64,000 bases of DNA from Myxocyprinus asiaticus (Eukaryota > Chordata > Actinopteri > Cypriniformes > Catostomidae), in the NCBI RefSeq assembly GCF_019703515.2, contig NC_059374.1:12181745-12245744 (forward strand). The letters are read 5' to 3'. Of this stretch, positions 43,546-54,550 are shown piece after piece; within the stretch, counting starts at the first letter, position 1, and the number at the start of each line of letters is the position of its first letter. The position numbers were made by a program, and so were the translations under genes. Below the pieces are notes generated by a model that saw only the letters and a list, made by a program, of their open reading frames with translations, ran no database searches and had not been told where the DNA came from.

Positions 43546-44529
43546 ATGATTGAAGAACTCCAAAGAGCCAACATTTCACATACAAAGTTCATATTTATGG
43601 GATTTCCGGAGACCTACAAATACAGACGTCTGCTTTCCCTGCCATTTTTTGTCACTTACATTTTGGTTGTGGTGGGGAATTCTTTACTACTCTTTGTGAT
43701 AAAAAATACTGAAAGTCTTCACAGTCCCATGTACATTCTAGTGTCTGCTTTAGCAGTTGTCGACATCATTGTACCCACAGCCATTGTCCCAGCAATGCTT
43801 GTTGGCTTTCTCTTTGACTTGAATGAGATATCTTTAGCTGGATGTTTGACACAAATGTTTGTTACTCATTTCTTCTCTTCTGTAGAATCCACCATACTTT
43901 TAGCCATGGCTTTAGATCGCTTTGTAGCCATTTGCAAGCCATTGCATTATACTGAAATCATGAACTCGTCCATGTTTTTGAAACTGCTTCTTTTAACATT
44001 GATAAGAAGTGGCACTATAATGTTCACTCTTGTCGGTTTAGCTGCAGCTTTGTCTTTTTGTGGGTCTAATGTTATTCATCATTGCTACTGTGACCACATG
44101 GCTTTGGTTAGTTTGGCTTGTGGTTCAATAACCAAAAACCATGCGATGGGACTAGTTGTGATCATCTGTTTTGTGGGAATTGACATATCTGTCATTTTCT
44201 TCTCCTATGTGAAAATTTTGCATGTTGTGTTAGGAACTGCAGCAGGAGAGGATCGTTGGAAAGCCTTCCATACCTGCAGCACACACTTAATGGTTATGAT
44301 GTGTTTTTACTTTGTGGGCAGCATTACATTTCTCTCACGGAATCTTAACATTCCAATTCCAATTGATGTTAATACTTTTCTGGGTGTCATGTATATAGTG
44401 CTACCAGCAAGTGTCAATCCGATCATTTATGGTGTGCGGACAAAAGAAATAAGAAATGCTTTATTGAAAATGTTCAAAATAAATATGAATAGAGTTTCCA
44501 TTGTAAAAATTTCAACGATAAAGATTTGA
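43546..44529 (+). CDS. Intact olfactory receptor (seven-transmembrane GPCR)
   Basis: 327 codons without interruption, the normal length for an odorant receptor, which sits in the cilia of olfactory neurons and signals through the Golf / adenylate cyclase pathway. Visible hallmarks: N-glycosylation site NIS at residue 9; TM1 with GN (44-45); SPMYILVSALAVVD in TM2 (60-73); Cys100 at the top of TM3 for the conserved disulfide; MALDRFVAICKPLHY (121-135), the receptor-family signature at the end of TM3; three cysteines in loop 2 (172, 180, 182); SY at 220-221 in TM5; KAFHTCSTHL (239-248) in TM6; NPIIYGVRTKEIR (291-303) in TM7. The AGCLTQMF and KPLHY context suggests a class I (water-type, OR51/52-like) receptor. 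The ATG is preceded by GTGCC and lies in the same exon as the acceptor at 43519. Confidence 0.95.
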   Translation: MIEELQRANISHTKFIFMGFPETYKYRRLLSLPFFVTYILVVVGNSLLLFVIKNTESLHSPMYILVSALAVVDIIVPTAIVPAMLVGFLFDLNEISLAGCLTQMFVTHFFSSVESTILLAMALDRFVAICKPLHYTEIMNSSMFLKLLLLTLIRSGTIMFTLVGLAAALSFCGSNVIHHCYCDHMALVSLACGSITKNHAMGLVVIICFVGIDISVIFFSYVKILHVVLGTAAGEDRWKAFHTCSTHLMVMMCFYFVGSITFLSRNLNIPIPIDVNTFLGVMYIVLPASVNPIIYGVRTKEIRNALLKMFKINMNRVSIVKISTIKI

Positions 44530-45111
44530 GTCCCAGTTCAGTCTTTCATTTTGTCCATCCAGTAATCTCAACCAACGAAATAGAAAATTTGAAGTCGGAA
44601 TGTGTTTTTTATATCAGAAACAGTGATTATAACCAATTTAATCATAACCATGTAAGTCTGTAATATGTACCCTCATTTGAATTATGACAAAGTATTTCGG
44701 GTCTGTTCAACCTTTACCTTAACTCTCCTGATTTTCTGTGCAGATCCTTTACATGCAAAGCATAGCCTAATCCTGTTCCCTATCGCCTATACATTCTAAT
44801 AAATGATTGTTTAACATTTCAAAGAAATGACAGAAACTGTGTGGTTGTGGTCTAAAGATTACAGATCTGTTACCAATTCAATTACTGGTTCAGTTCTAAG
44901 TTATGGTGACGCAGGAGTTACTAAGAAAACAGTCCTTCTTCATCACAATCAAGGGCATAAGAACAATCCAAAAAGTTGGGGGAACACATTATAAATATCA
45001 TAAGTATTACATGGTTTTAAATCCTAGTTCAATAAAGAAGCACACACATCCAGTATTTTGTGCCAGATCAAATCATGAAGCGATAAATTATAAGTAATCA
45101 AATAGATCCGC
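44530..45111. other. Receptor 3' flank, nothing further recognised
   Basis: AT-rich. No second receptor in this interval. AATAAATG at about 44800 is a possible polyadenylation signal some 270 bases after the stop. Confidence 0.4.
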
Positions 45112-46085
45112 ACACTGTTATATTATTCCCATTTTTTGATTAAAACTAATGTTTCGTTCAAACTGATCTTCATCAGCCACACATCAGTAGGCAACAAATT
45201 ATTCTAAATACATTTTGTTAAGCTCAATTGACAGCATTTGTGGCATAATGTTGATTACCACAAAAAATAATTTTGACTCATCCCTCCTTTTCTTTAAAAA
45301 AAAGCAAACATCAATCGTGACAGTTAGTCACTTACAATGGAAGTGAATGGGGCCAATTTTACAATTAAAAAAAACCCCGCATTAATTCTTCTGTTAAAAC
45401 TTGTGTATTATTTGATCTGTAAAGTTGTTTAAGTCTTCGTATTTGCAGTCGTTTAAGGGTTTAAGGCATTACTTCGTCATAGCAATGAAGTTGTAAAATT
45501 GGATATAACTTTACACAGAAAAGGTTAGTAAGTGATTTTATCACACCAAAATAATGTTAACATGCATATTGTTTATGTCTTGTGGATATACTTTTACAAC
45601 ATTGAATATTTAACGTATACAGATAAGCCCATTCACTTCATTTGTAAGTGCCTCAATGGTGCCTTTTTTAAGGAGGGACGAGTCGAAATACATTTTTGTG
45701 GTAATCTACATTATGCCACAATTGCTGTCGATCGAGCTTAACTTGTATTGAACCCGGAATATTCCTTTAAGACAAAGTAACATAACAAAGTCTATCCGTT
45801 CTTTTTGCATTCTTGTGGACTTGTTTGACGTTATCAACCACTTACAAAAAAAATACAAAAGTTGTAGGATTTACATATCGCAGCACATCTCAGAACTCGC
45901 ATAGATGAGTTTTACATCCTCATTTCTTCTGAGTTCGCTCTTTCAAGGTAGTTATGCAAGACTGATTTTAACAAGAACGCATTCTTAGCATTGAGAAACA
46001 TCCAATCATATCAATGCCTGATGAAGATCAGTTCGATCGAAACGTAGCTATTTTCAATCAGTAAATAGGAATAACGTAAGAGTGT
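45112..46085. mobile_element. Inverted-repeat element with a MITE inside
   Basis: About 66-68 bp at each end pair with each other: TTCAAACTGATCTTCATCAG near 45158-45177 and CTGATGAAGATCAGTTCGAT near 46018-46037, with outer TGTTATATTATTCCCAT / ATAGGAATAACGTAAGAG. Inner flank 45880-46010 shares a 20-base block with 4131. The middle (45212-45775) is a different MITE. Confidence 0.65.
45212..45775. mobile_element. Palindromic MITE of the GGAATATTCC family
   Basis: The right tip reads TGAACCCGGAATATTCCTTT. TTGTGGCATAATGTTGATTA and its inverse near 45700 pair, as do CACTTACAATGGAAGTGAAT and CATTCACTTCATTTGTAAGT. The left tip is lost. Full relative at 63322-63902, part copies at 52246-52400 and 62573-62880. 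Confidence 0.7.
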
Positions 46086-47272
46086 GTACTTGAGAGACTT
46101 TACTTGTACATTAAATCCCTAGTTGCCATGGACACACTCATTTGAGGCACCATTTAAAAGCTTAAAATCTAAACTTTCCAGCAACATCAGTCACAGTAGC
46201 ATTTTTGTTAAATAAGTTTAATAATTTGGCCTAAATCATCTATGAATATAAAAATAAATTTTTGAACTATATAAAACGTGTATAAAAATTTAAAATGTTT
46301 CTAGCAGTGGCTCAGGGCACAAACTGCGCCAGCAGTTACCCGATTTGTGCCTTTAAGCAAAATTCTTAATCCAAGGATGCTCCATGAGGATTTTCTCTGC
46401 AATTACAGTACTGTTTCTTCTAAACATTTGAAAAAAAAAAAAAAAAAAAAAATAGCAGCTCTAATATCTGTGTATCTCTTGAACAAACCAAAAAGAAATT
46501 ATTCTATCAACATGGGACACTTCCTCTCCTTATACAATGTTTTTTTACAAGAGGACAGAGGTTGATCATTTGCAAACTCATTATCCTAAGGCTACAATAA
46601 CCCCAACCAAAAGTCTCTTATTTTAGCTGTGAAAACAAAGTAAATGAGCTCTGGGATCACCAAAGGTCCCTGTTATCAAGTGTCTAAAGATAAGGCCACT
46701 CTTAACCAGCCCAAAGCTAATTAAATCACCAGCCACAGGAAACATCTGCTCATAATTAGTCATTTATGTTGCTCAAACAGTAAGTGCTAATAAACAGAAA
46801 TTTATTGATCTGTGTGATTCCAAAATAAATTAACAAAAGAGCAATTTACATGGATGGTGTGCACTTCTTCAAGGTTTCACATATTCATGATTAAAATAAC
46901 AATGTTAAAAGGAAAATGGTTTTCAGTAGTTAGCTAATAGTTAACTGTTTGAAAAAGCTTGCAGTTACCACCCTAACTTTGTACATTATTAATTAGCACT
47001 GATGTCAAACATAAGATGTGTTTTAGGCTCCACATTAATCCAAATACATTTGAAAAGAAAATTCTTTTTACGTTTCTCATCACTGAAACGTATGAAAACG
47101 GTTAAATCCCCTTACAGTGCATGTGAAAAAAAAATTGCCGTTCCATGTACGGTCTGAAACGCAATTGTCCTCATGTTCCGTCACAGGACAGCAATTCCAA
47201 GTAAATGTCTTTGAAGGAATGCAATGTGAAGGTTGTACAAAGTAACATTTATCTTTAACAATGCTAACAAAG
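46086..47272. other. AT-rich intergenic DNA
   Basis: An A-run at about 46431-46451 accounts for the poly-Lys frame there. No gene recognised. Confidence 0.5.
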
Positions 47273-47715
47273 TGGGGGTCTGGGTAGCTCAGCAAGTAAA
47301 GACGCTGACTACCACACCTGGAGTCGCAAGTTTGAATCCAGGGTGTGCTGAGTGACTCCAGTCAGGCTTCCTAAGCAACCAATTGGCCCGGTTGCTAGGG
47401 TGGGTAGAGTCACATCAGGTAACCTCCTCATGGTCGCTGTAATGTGTGGTTCTCGCTTTCAGTGGGGCACATGGTGAGTTGTGCGTGGATGCCATGGAGA
47501 ATAGCGTGAAGCCTCCACACGTGCTATGTCTCCGCAGTAACATGCTCAAAAAGCCACGTGATAAAATGCACAGATTTACGGTCACAGATGCAGAGGCAAC
47601 TAACATTCATCCTCTGCCACCCAGATTGAGACACATCACTATGCCACCACAAGGACTTAGAGCACATTGGGAATTGGACATTCCAAATTGGGGAGAAAAG
47701 GGGAAAAAATCCCTA
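47273..47715 (+). mobile_element. tRNA-derived SINE, copy A
   Basis: Head GGGTCTGGGTAGCTCAGCAA with an A-box-like TAGCTCAGCAAG and a B-box-like GTTTGAATCCA 44-54 bases on, followed by a body (CTGAGTGACTCC, AGGTAACCTCCTCATGG, CACACGTGCTATGTCTCCG) and an AAAAGGGGAAAAAATCC end. Same order and content as copies at 49290-49712 and 60812-61246. Target duplication not clear here. Confidence 0.75.
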
Positions 47716-47919
47716 CAACATGGGCTGCCATCTTGATTGTTTTAGATTGAATGGATCACGTGACTGTGTCACCTGACAACAAATACGTCATCGTTTTCAG
47801 ATATACGTTTCCCTGTCTACACTACAATGCGAAAATGGCATTTTCAAATTTATCCATTTGGGGTAGCGTTTTCAAAAAGCTTAGTTTTTGCTGGACAAAA
47901 ATGCCATCAAAATTTGGAC

Positions 47920-49920
47920 CAGGGTTGTGTAACATTCAGAACTGAATGAGGAATGCCAGTTCAATTCCAAATCAATTCCTGAATTTGGTCTGAATTTGAA
48001 TTGAGGTAGCAAAAAGGATGTAGAATTGCAATTTGAATTTGAATTTAAGGAAGTAGAATTAAAATGGAATGAAATTCAAAGAAATTCATATTCTGTTTTT
48101 AAGTTTATTTTTTAATAATACATTAGATTTTTCAATATATCATGAAACATGTTATAATATTATCACATGCATAACAAATGGTGTATTTCCAGAAACATTG
48201 CACTGTAAAAAAAAATTCTTAGAGCAAGTAATGCATATTAATGCATTATTTTTATTGCAATTAATTAAGTTTAAATTGGCCTACACAAAAAGTTTATGTG
48301 GTTCAGTCCCATTCAGTCTCTTCCCAGCATGCACTTGGGCATGAATAATATGGTTGCATTGTTTGGTAATTTGCATGGTTTTATTTACATTTTTGTTGTT
48401 CATTTTGTCACGGTAGGTAACTTGTTTTGTGATGTCAGGATGAATTTGTTTTTCTAATAAAATTATCAATTTGTTGATTGAAACGCTTGTCACGTTTCAT
48501 TTACCAAGTTTTGAGGTCTGTGCGTGGCATTTAGAAATATATGATTTTACTCCTCAAAAGTGTTCATGTGATGACTAAAAATGTGATGTTATTGGTTGAA
48601 GATAGCAAGCGCATCACTTTCCATGAAATATACATTTATAGAAATGTACATGAGATGCTCAGAGTATTGAACAGTTTAAAACCATGTAAATAAAGGAATT
48701 GTAATTGTTAAATATGTAAAATCAATATATTTTATACATATTGTACAACTAATATGTAAAAGTCATGGCAGGTTGACATTTTAAGTTCAGTTTATTTACT
48801 TAAAATTAAGTACATTAATTCAAATTTAAAAAAATCAATGCAAACCTAATTTCTTTAAGTTGTACAAACACATCAATTTTTACAGTATTAATAATCAATA
48901 ATAAATATAATAAAATGTAATAATGTTTGAAATGCCACCAATAGAAATTTGATTTGATTTGATTTATTTCACTCTATTTAATACATTTTCATTTTATGGA
49001 CCATGGTGCAAAACACTTCATTTCCCAGAATGCTCTAATTTTCTCAATGTATTAAACAATTAATAGATTGAAATTTTAAATCTATTTTCATGAAGTTATT
49101 TGAAATCAATGTGGTGGACCATTTCTGGTGCTGTACAGCAAAAACAAGGTATATTTTGAGCTTTATTTATTATTATTATTATTAATAATTTCAAGAAATT
49201 TTCTGTCTAAAAAGTACAAAAAAAAAAAAAAAAAAAAAAATCTATCTATTAGGGAATAAATAGGCACTTTGTCAAAAATAATAACATAAAAAGGGGCCTG
49301 GGTAGCTCAGTGGTAAAATACACTTGCTACCACCCCTGGAGTTCGCTAGTTCGCTAGTTCGAATCCCAGGGTGTGCTGAGTGACTCCAGCCAGGTCTCCT
49401 AAGCAAACAAATTGGCCCAGTTGCTAGGGAGGGTAGAGTCACATGGGGTAACCTCCTCATGGTTGCTATAATGTGGTTTGTTCTCGGTGGGGTGCATGGT
49501 GAATTGAGCATGGTTGCCATGGTGGATGGTGTGAAGCCTCCACACGTGCTATGTCTCCGTGGCAATGCGCTCAACAAGCCACGTGATAAGATGCATGGGC
49601 TGACTGTCTCAGACGCGGAGGCAACTGGGATTCGTCCTCCATGAGGACTTAGAGTGCATCGGGAATTGGGCATTCCAAATTGGAAGAAAAAGGGGAAAAA
49701 TCCCCCCCAAAAAATAACATAATTATTAGTCACAAAATGTGTCTTTGACTAATGAAAGTCCAAGTAGTGACTGTTTTGAATTTCTTTTAATTGCATTTCA
49801 GTAAATTCCACTTCCTATCATTCCAATTCAACTTCCTGTGGGGCGTTGCCAATTCAATTCAAATTCCAACTCATGAATTGAAATGAAAAATGAGTTAATT
49901 CTGAATTTTTCACCACCCTG
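47920..49920. mobile_element. hAT-like element containing SINE copy B
   Basis: The ends CAGGGTTGTGTAACATTCAG and CTGAATTTTTCACCACCCTG are inverted. The subterminal AATTCAATT-rich blocks at 47960-48080 and 49800-49900 mirror each other. The flanks ATTTGGAC and GTCTAGAC agree at five of eight positions, differing only by transitions, so the duplication is plausible but aged. No transposase. SINE copy B sits inside at 49290-49712. Confidence 0.65.
49290..49712 (+). mobile_element. tRNA-derived SINE, copy B, with 10-bp target duplication
   Basis: 423 bp flanked by AATAACATAA at 49280-49289 and 49713-49722. It has the best-preserved RNA polymerase III promoter: A box TAGCTCAGTGG (49303-49313) and B box GTTCGAATCCC (49357-49367). 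A CGCTAGTTCGCTAGTTCG duplication just before the B box sets it off from copy A. The body is shared with copies A and C and the end is GGAAGAAAAAGGGGAAAAAT. It encodes nothing; frames over it on both strands are shadows. Confidence 0.9.
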
Positions 49921-49945
49921 GTCTAGACGGAAGGCCAAAACATAG

Positions 49946-50503
49946 GCTGTGTCCAAAACCAGTAAAATGCTGCCTCCGGAGGCTGTATACAAAGGTAGGA
50001 AGGGATCAAGGCATGTCAGAATCCAATGTCCTCGTCACATCTTGTCTACTGAGATACCTTCATCTAAGGCAGCATAGATATATCCTTCACTGCCTATCAA
50101 ATCCCACAATCCTATGCGTGCAGATCCACAGCGGTTGAACTGAAGAAAGAAAATGGCGGCCAAAGAGGCAGTTTATAGCCACTTTGAGGATAAATGTAAG
50201 TTTTTCCACTTTTTCCAACTTTTGATTCCATTTCTAGCAAGAAAGTACTATTGTAGTTATTACAAATATACACTTGGTTATCGCCAAAACTCTCATGATT
50301 TTGTTCTAGATTACTAGACCTTTGTGGTTCGGCTGGACTGAATGAATGCTGGTATCCTAGCAATGATGTGACATAGCGCTGCTAGGAAGCCTGTCTGAAA
50401 CCAGTTTCCAGAGGTACCTTTGTACGCAAATGCTGTCTGATATGTCATTGACTGATTGGTCAGTGAGGCAACAAGGTAGCTACCTTTGGTTTTGGACGCA
50501 GCC
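49946..50503. mobile_element. MITE with GGCTGTGTCCAAAACC ends
   Basis: The left end GGCTGTGTCCAAAACCAGTA and the right end CTTTGGTTTTGGACGCAGCC are inverted. Inner ACTGAGATACCTTCATC... and GTACCTTTGTACGCAAATGC blocks face each other in part. It lies in an older repeat whose arms are about 47775-47919 and 50504-50567 (GCGTTTTCAAA words). Confidence 0.7.
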
Positions 50504-50769
50504 ATTGAGAAAAAGATGCGTTTTCAAACAAAAACATATTAGTGTGGATGTGGCCTTGTATGACCCCAAAAGCAAGCAGAAAAAGAAAACACAGTCTAAA
50601 TAACTTTGATTCACTTACCAGAATGTGCTGTCCCTCTTCTGGTTCCAGGAAATCAACAAAAAATGTTGTTCGCTCCTTGAGACAAAAGTCATTATCCAAT
50701 ATCAAAACAAATATCCTTTTCCCAGATCTACAGTAACTGTATCTTCACTTTCTTTGCCATTTTTGTTGT

Positions 50770-52225
50770 TTCTTTAAGTCAAAAAAAGAAATGATAATAA
50801 TAAATAAATAGATACAATTAAAAACTCAAGTATTTACCTAATTTAACCTATTAAAAAGTCCTATTCCAATGCTAAAGAATATAAATAAGTTTTCAAAAAG
50901 GATTTAAAAATGGCTATTGAAGAAGCTGACCTCACATGGTAAAGACTATTCCAGAGTTTACGACGTACCACAGAGAAGGCATGATCACCCTTAGATCTAT
51001 AGCGACAACGAGGAACCCTCAAAAGAAGTTGATGAAAAGGCCTGAGTGCTCTGGTGGGGGAGTAAAGGATGAGAAGATCACTGATGTATTTGGGCGCGTG
51101 AGCAGATAGTGCCTTGTAAACATAAAGCAGAATTTTAAAATCGACCCTGAATTTAATGGGAAGCCAGTGTAGAGATGCTAATACAGGGGTAATGTGATCC
51201 TTCTTTCTTGACCCTGTCAAAAGTTTGGCTGCTACATTTTGAACAAGTTGTAGGCGGGATAACGCAGTTTGAGGGAGGCCATTGTACAGTGAGTTACAAT
51301 AGTCTAACCTTGATGAAATTAGTGAGTGGATCACAATTTCAAGGTCTTTGTTGGAAAGAAAATATTTGACTTTAGCGATAGATCTCAGGTGGAAAAAGCT
51401 ACCCTTGACAATGGCACTAATTTGCTTATTAAAAAGTAATGATGAATCTAAAATCACTCCAAGACTTCTTACATGATCTTGTACATTCGAAGACAGAGGA
51501 TCTAACTGGGTGGCCAGGCCAGGTAAGCAGGACATGGGGAGACCTAAAATCAGAATTTCAGTTTTGCTTTCATTTAACTGTAAACAAACAAAAAAAAAAT
51601 GTTTGCCAGCCAGAGTTTACTATCTGTTATCAAATGAACACTTCTTGTCTAAGCTCACTGGTAAGTAAAATTGGGAATTGTCAGCATAACAGTTATAGGA
51701 TATGCTGTACTTCTGGAAAACAGAGCTCAGAGGAAGCATATACAAGGAAAATAATAAGGGTCCAAAAATTTACCCTTGAGGGATGCCACATGATAAATGA
51801 GCCAATGTAGAAGAGAAATTCCCTACATTTACAAAAAAACGCACTATCTTTTAGATAGGAGGCAAACCACTGGAGGGCCATACCCTTGATGCCAACCCTA
51901 CAGTCGAGACGAGTGAGAAGAATGTTATGGTCGATAGTGTCGAACGCGGCACTAAGATCTAATAAGAGTAAGACAACATGTAAGCCTGAATCCATGGAGA
52001 GAAAAATATCATTAGTAACCTTGAGCAATGCAGATTCAGTGCTGTGCAAGGGTCTGAAGCCAGACTGAAATGTGTCTAAAATGTCAAATGTATTTAGATA
52101 GGAGTAAAGCTGTGAATAGACAACTCTCTCCAAGATCTTGGAAATAAAAGGCAGTTTAGAGATTGGCCTATAATTATTGTGTATTGCCGGATCCAAAGAA
52201 GGCTTTTTTAACAAAGGATGTAGAA
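50770..52225 (-). mobile_element. L2-type LINE, 5'-truncated
   Basis: Minus strand, from a truncated reverse transcriptase at 52214 through the C-terminal domain ending at 50861 and a short tail to about 50770. There is no endonuclease. The 5' edge (52225) meets a MITE arm at 52246. Confidence 0.75.
50861..52214 (-). pseudogene. L2-type LINE reverse transcriptase, frameshifted
   Basis: First frame (52214-51693): AIHNNYRPISKLPFISKILE, FQSGFRPLHSTESALLKVTN, motif A LLDLSAAFDTIDHNILL, then the frame is lost after LKDSAFFCKC. The catalytic box in the unread middle (about 51690) would be YADN rather than YADD. Second frame (51535-50861): DHVRSLGVILDSSLLFNKQI, SRLDYCNSLYNGLPQTALSR, LLTGSRKKDHITPVLASLHW, then a long C-terminus ending LYSLALE. 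At least one frameshift and the changed box make it inactive. Confidence 0.8.
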
Positions 52226-53701
52226 TCGCATGCTTGATGAATTCGATTAAAGGAATATTTCGGGTTCAATACAAATTAAGCTAAATCGACAGAATGTGGC
52301 ATAATATTGATTATCACAAAAATGTATTTAGACTTGCCCCTTCTTTAAAAAAAAAAAAAAAAATCTGGGTTGCAGTGAGATACTTACAATGCATGTGGTA
52401 TAACATGATGTTTAACTGGCATCTCACAAAACCAGAAGTGGTTATGCCCACACTTGTTTAACTGGAAATCAAACATGGCAATTATATGCTAGTGAGCCTA
52501 AGGGCTTTGATTGTCTTCTTAGCCTTTGATTGTTTTTTGTCCTAGAATCCAATCAGGAAACATAGAAATCTCTTTGCCTTTCAATAATTTTGCACATTTG
52601 GGTTTGCTGACATGTCTTTAGAGGGCGGGGTTTAATTCTGTGGCTAAATTTGTGGAAGTTAACAAAATGCCTAGGGCTCTATTTTAAGTGCTCTAGCACT
52701 AAGCGCAGCGCTATGCCATAAGTCACACACACAAAGTCATTGGGCATGACCATGAAGTTTTGGTATTTTCGTGCAAGCAAGCGCTAAGTCTAGGCACAAG
52801 TGGGTTTGGTGAAATTATGCGCACAAAGCGCTAATGGGCTGGGTCAAGTGCAATTTAATTCGGAGGTTCTTCTCCGGCACCATCTGTGTCCTGTTATATA
52901 GTCCATTCCCTGTCAAGCACCAGCAATATAAAAAAAAACTGCACATTCATAAGAAGTTTGTAGTGTAAATGGACTGTATGCAATGATTTAGGAGAATAGA
53001 AATATGGACTTTTGTTCTTTTGTGCGTTAACCCTGTTGAATTTCAGGCATATTTTTATGACAGTGACATGCTTCTTGTTGATATACGCTCCATTAAATTA
53101 TAGAGAATTTAAGTATTATCAATCATTTTCATCTACTGACACACAAATCATAACTAGTATTAACAGTGAATGTATTGGAGCGCACTTCATTTCTACCGGT
53201 CGATTTTGATTTTGAAAATTTTACTCATTTATTGAAACACGAAACATTTTTACCAAACATATTTCTAAATTCAAATGACACTAAACAAAAATATAATAAA
53301 AATAACAAAGTGGTAAAAAAAATAAAAATAAAATCATACCAAATCTAAACATTTTACTCTTTCCAACTTTTTCCACCGGCCCCTTTATGACAACAGGTGG
53401 AAAAACATCAATACAAATTAGATCATAAATACACATTTTAATATAAACAACATAATAATAATAATAATTGAAAAATAAACCATGATCTACTGTAAAGGAA
53501 GTTTAACATAAATCTTATAAATATTTGTTTCATACTACAACAGTGATCGTCATGGACATAATTTGATGTTCCACTGTTTTTCAGAATTTAGAAATGGACT
53601 TTATTACCACCTACTGATGGAATCTCCAAACTGCAAATGCAGGAACTGAGTTTAGATGACATGCTTTTGAAACGTCTTAGCGAAATTACCTATTTCTTAA
53701 T
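52226..53701. other. MITE arm, repeat fragment and AT-rich DNA
   Basis: 52246-52400 is the left arm of the GGAATATTCC MITE family (AAAGGAATATTTCGGGTTCA, TGTGGCATAATATTGATTAT) with an A-run at 52350-52364. 52672-52905 (AGGGCTCTATTTTAAGTGCT, AGCGCTAAGTC, AAAGCGCTAATGGGC) looks like one end of another fish DNA element. The remainder is AT-rich without a recognised gene. Confidence 0.5.
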
Positions 53702-54550
53702 CAGGGTTGGGAGGGTTACTTTTGAAATGTATTCCACTACAGATTACAGAATACATGCTGTAAAATGTAATTTGTAACATATTCCGTTAGATTACTCAAG
53801 GTCAGTAACGTATTCTAAATACTTTGGATTACTTCTTCAGCACTGGTAGATTTTTTCACTTGTTTTGACTATAAAAATTCTGCCAGTACAGTTAGACAAA
53901 ATACACATGTTAAAAATACATTCTCTGAAAAACCTAAATATCTAATGCAGTGTTGTTTCTAAAACAAGATAAATCTAATTGATCTTGTTTTAAGGATTTT
54001 TAGATATTTTTACAGGAAAATAATACAAAAATTATTATCAACAATATGATTTTTGCCCTAATATCAAAGGTCTTACTAGAAAAAAATTAATTATGATCTA
54101 ACGTGAATTTTCTTGATAAAAAAATATTATAGTGCCTGGTAACGTGCATGTAAAATGGCTAGAAATAGCATTTTAGCTTAGCATAAAGCTGACAATTTAC
54201 ACAAGGTTTATTTCTATTTCTTCTGCTCCAAACTTACTTCAAACGTACTTCTCTGTCTGCTCGTATGAATGTAACACATCATAAGAAAGTGTTTCACCGC
54301 TGTTCAAATGCACCTTAGATCACATCATTTATATGTATAAATGTTTTCCATTTGAAAGGACTAAATATTAAATGAAACAAATGACAATAAAATGCAAAGT
54401 AATCTCTTCAGTAATCAAAATACTTTTTGAATGTAACTGAATTCTAATTACCAATTATTTAATTTGTAACTGTAGTGGAATACAGTTACTTATATTTGGT
54501 ATTTTAAATACATAGTCCCGTTACATGTATTCCGTTACTCCCCAACCCTG
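53702..54550 (-). mobile_element. hAT-like MITE, copy 2 (849 bp)
   Basis: CAGGGTTGGGAGGGTTAC on the left and ATTCCGTTACTCCCCAACCCTG on the right, i.e. copy 1 (38941-39783) inverted. Flanks TTCTTAAT (53694-53701) and TTCTCAAT (54551-54558) form the 8-bp duplication with one change. The interior matches copy 1 along nearly its full length. Confidence 0.92.

Noticed and set aside
47273..47360. tRNA gene
   Set aside because: A/B boxes are present but the sequence continues as a repeated 430-bp body found three times and does not fold as a full cloverleaf; it is a SINE head.
47446..49644. Related 61- to 153-codon ORFs on both strands over the SINE copies
   Set aside because: Parallel frames come from the shared SINE body; no constraint is evident and copies differ by indels.
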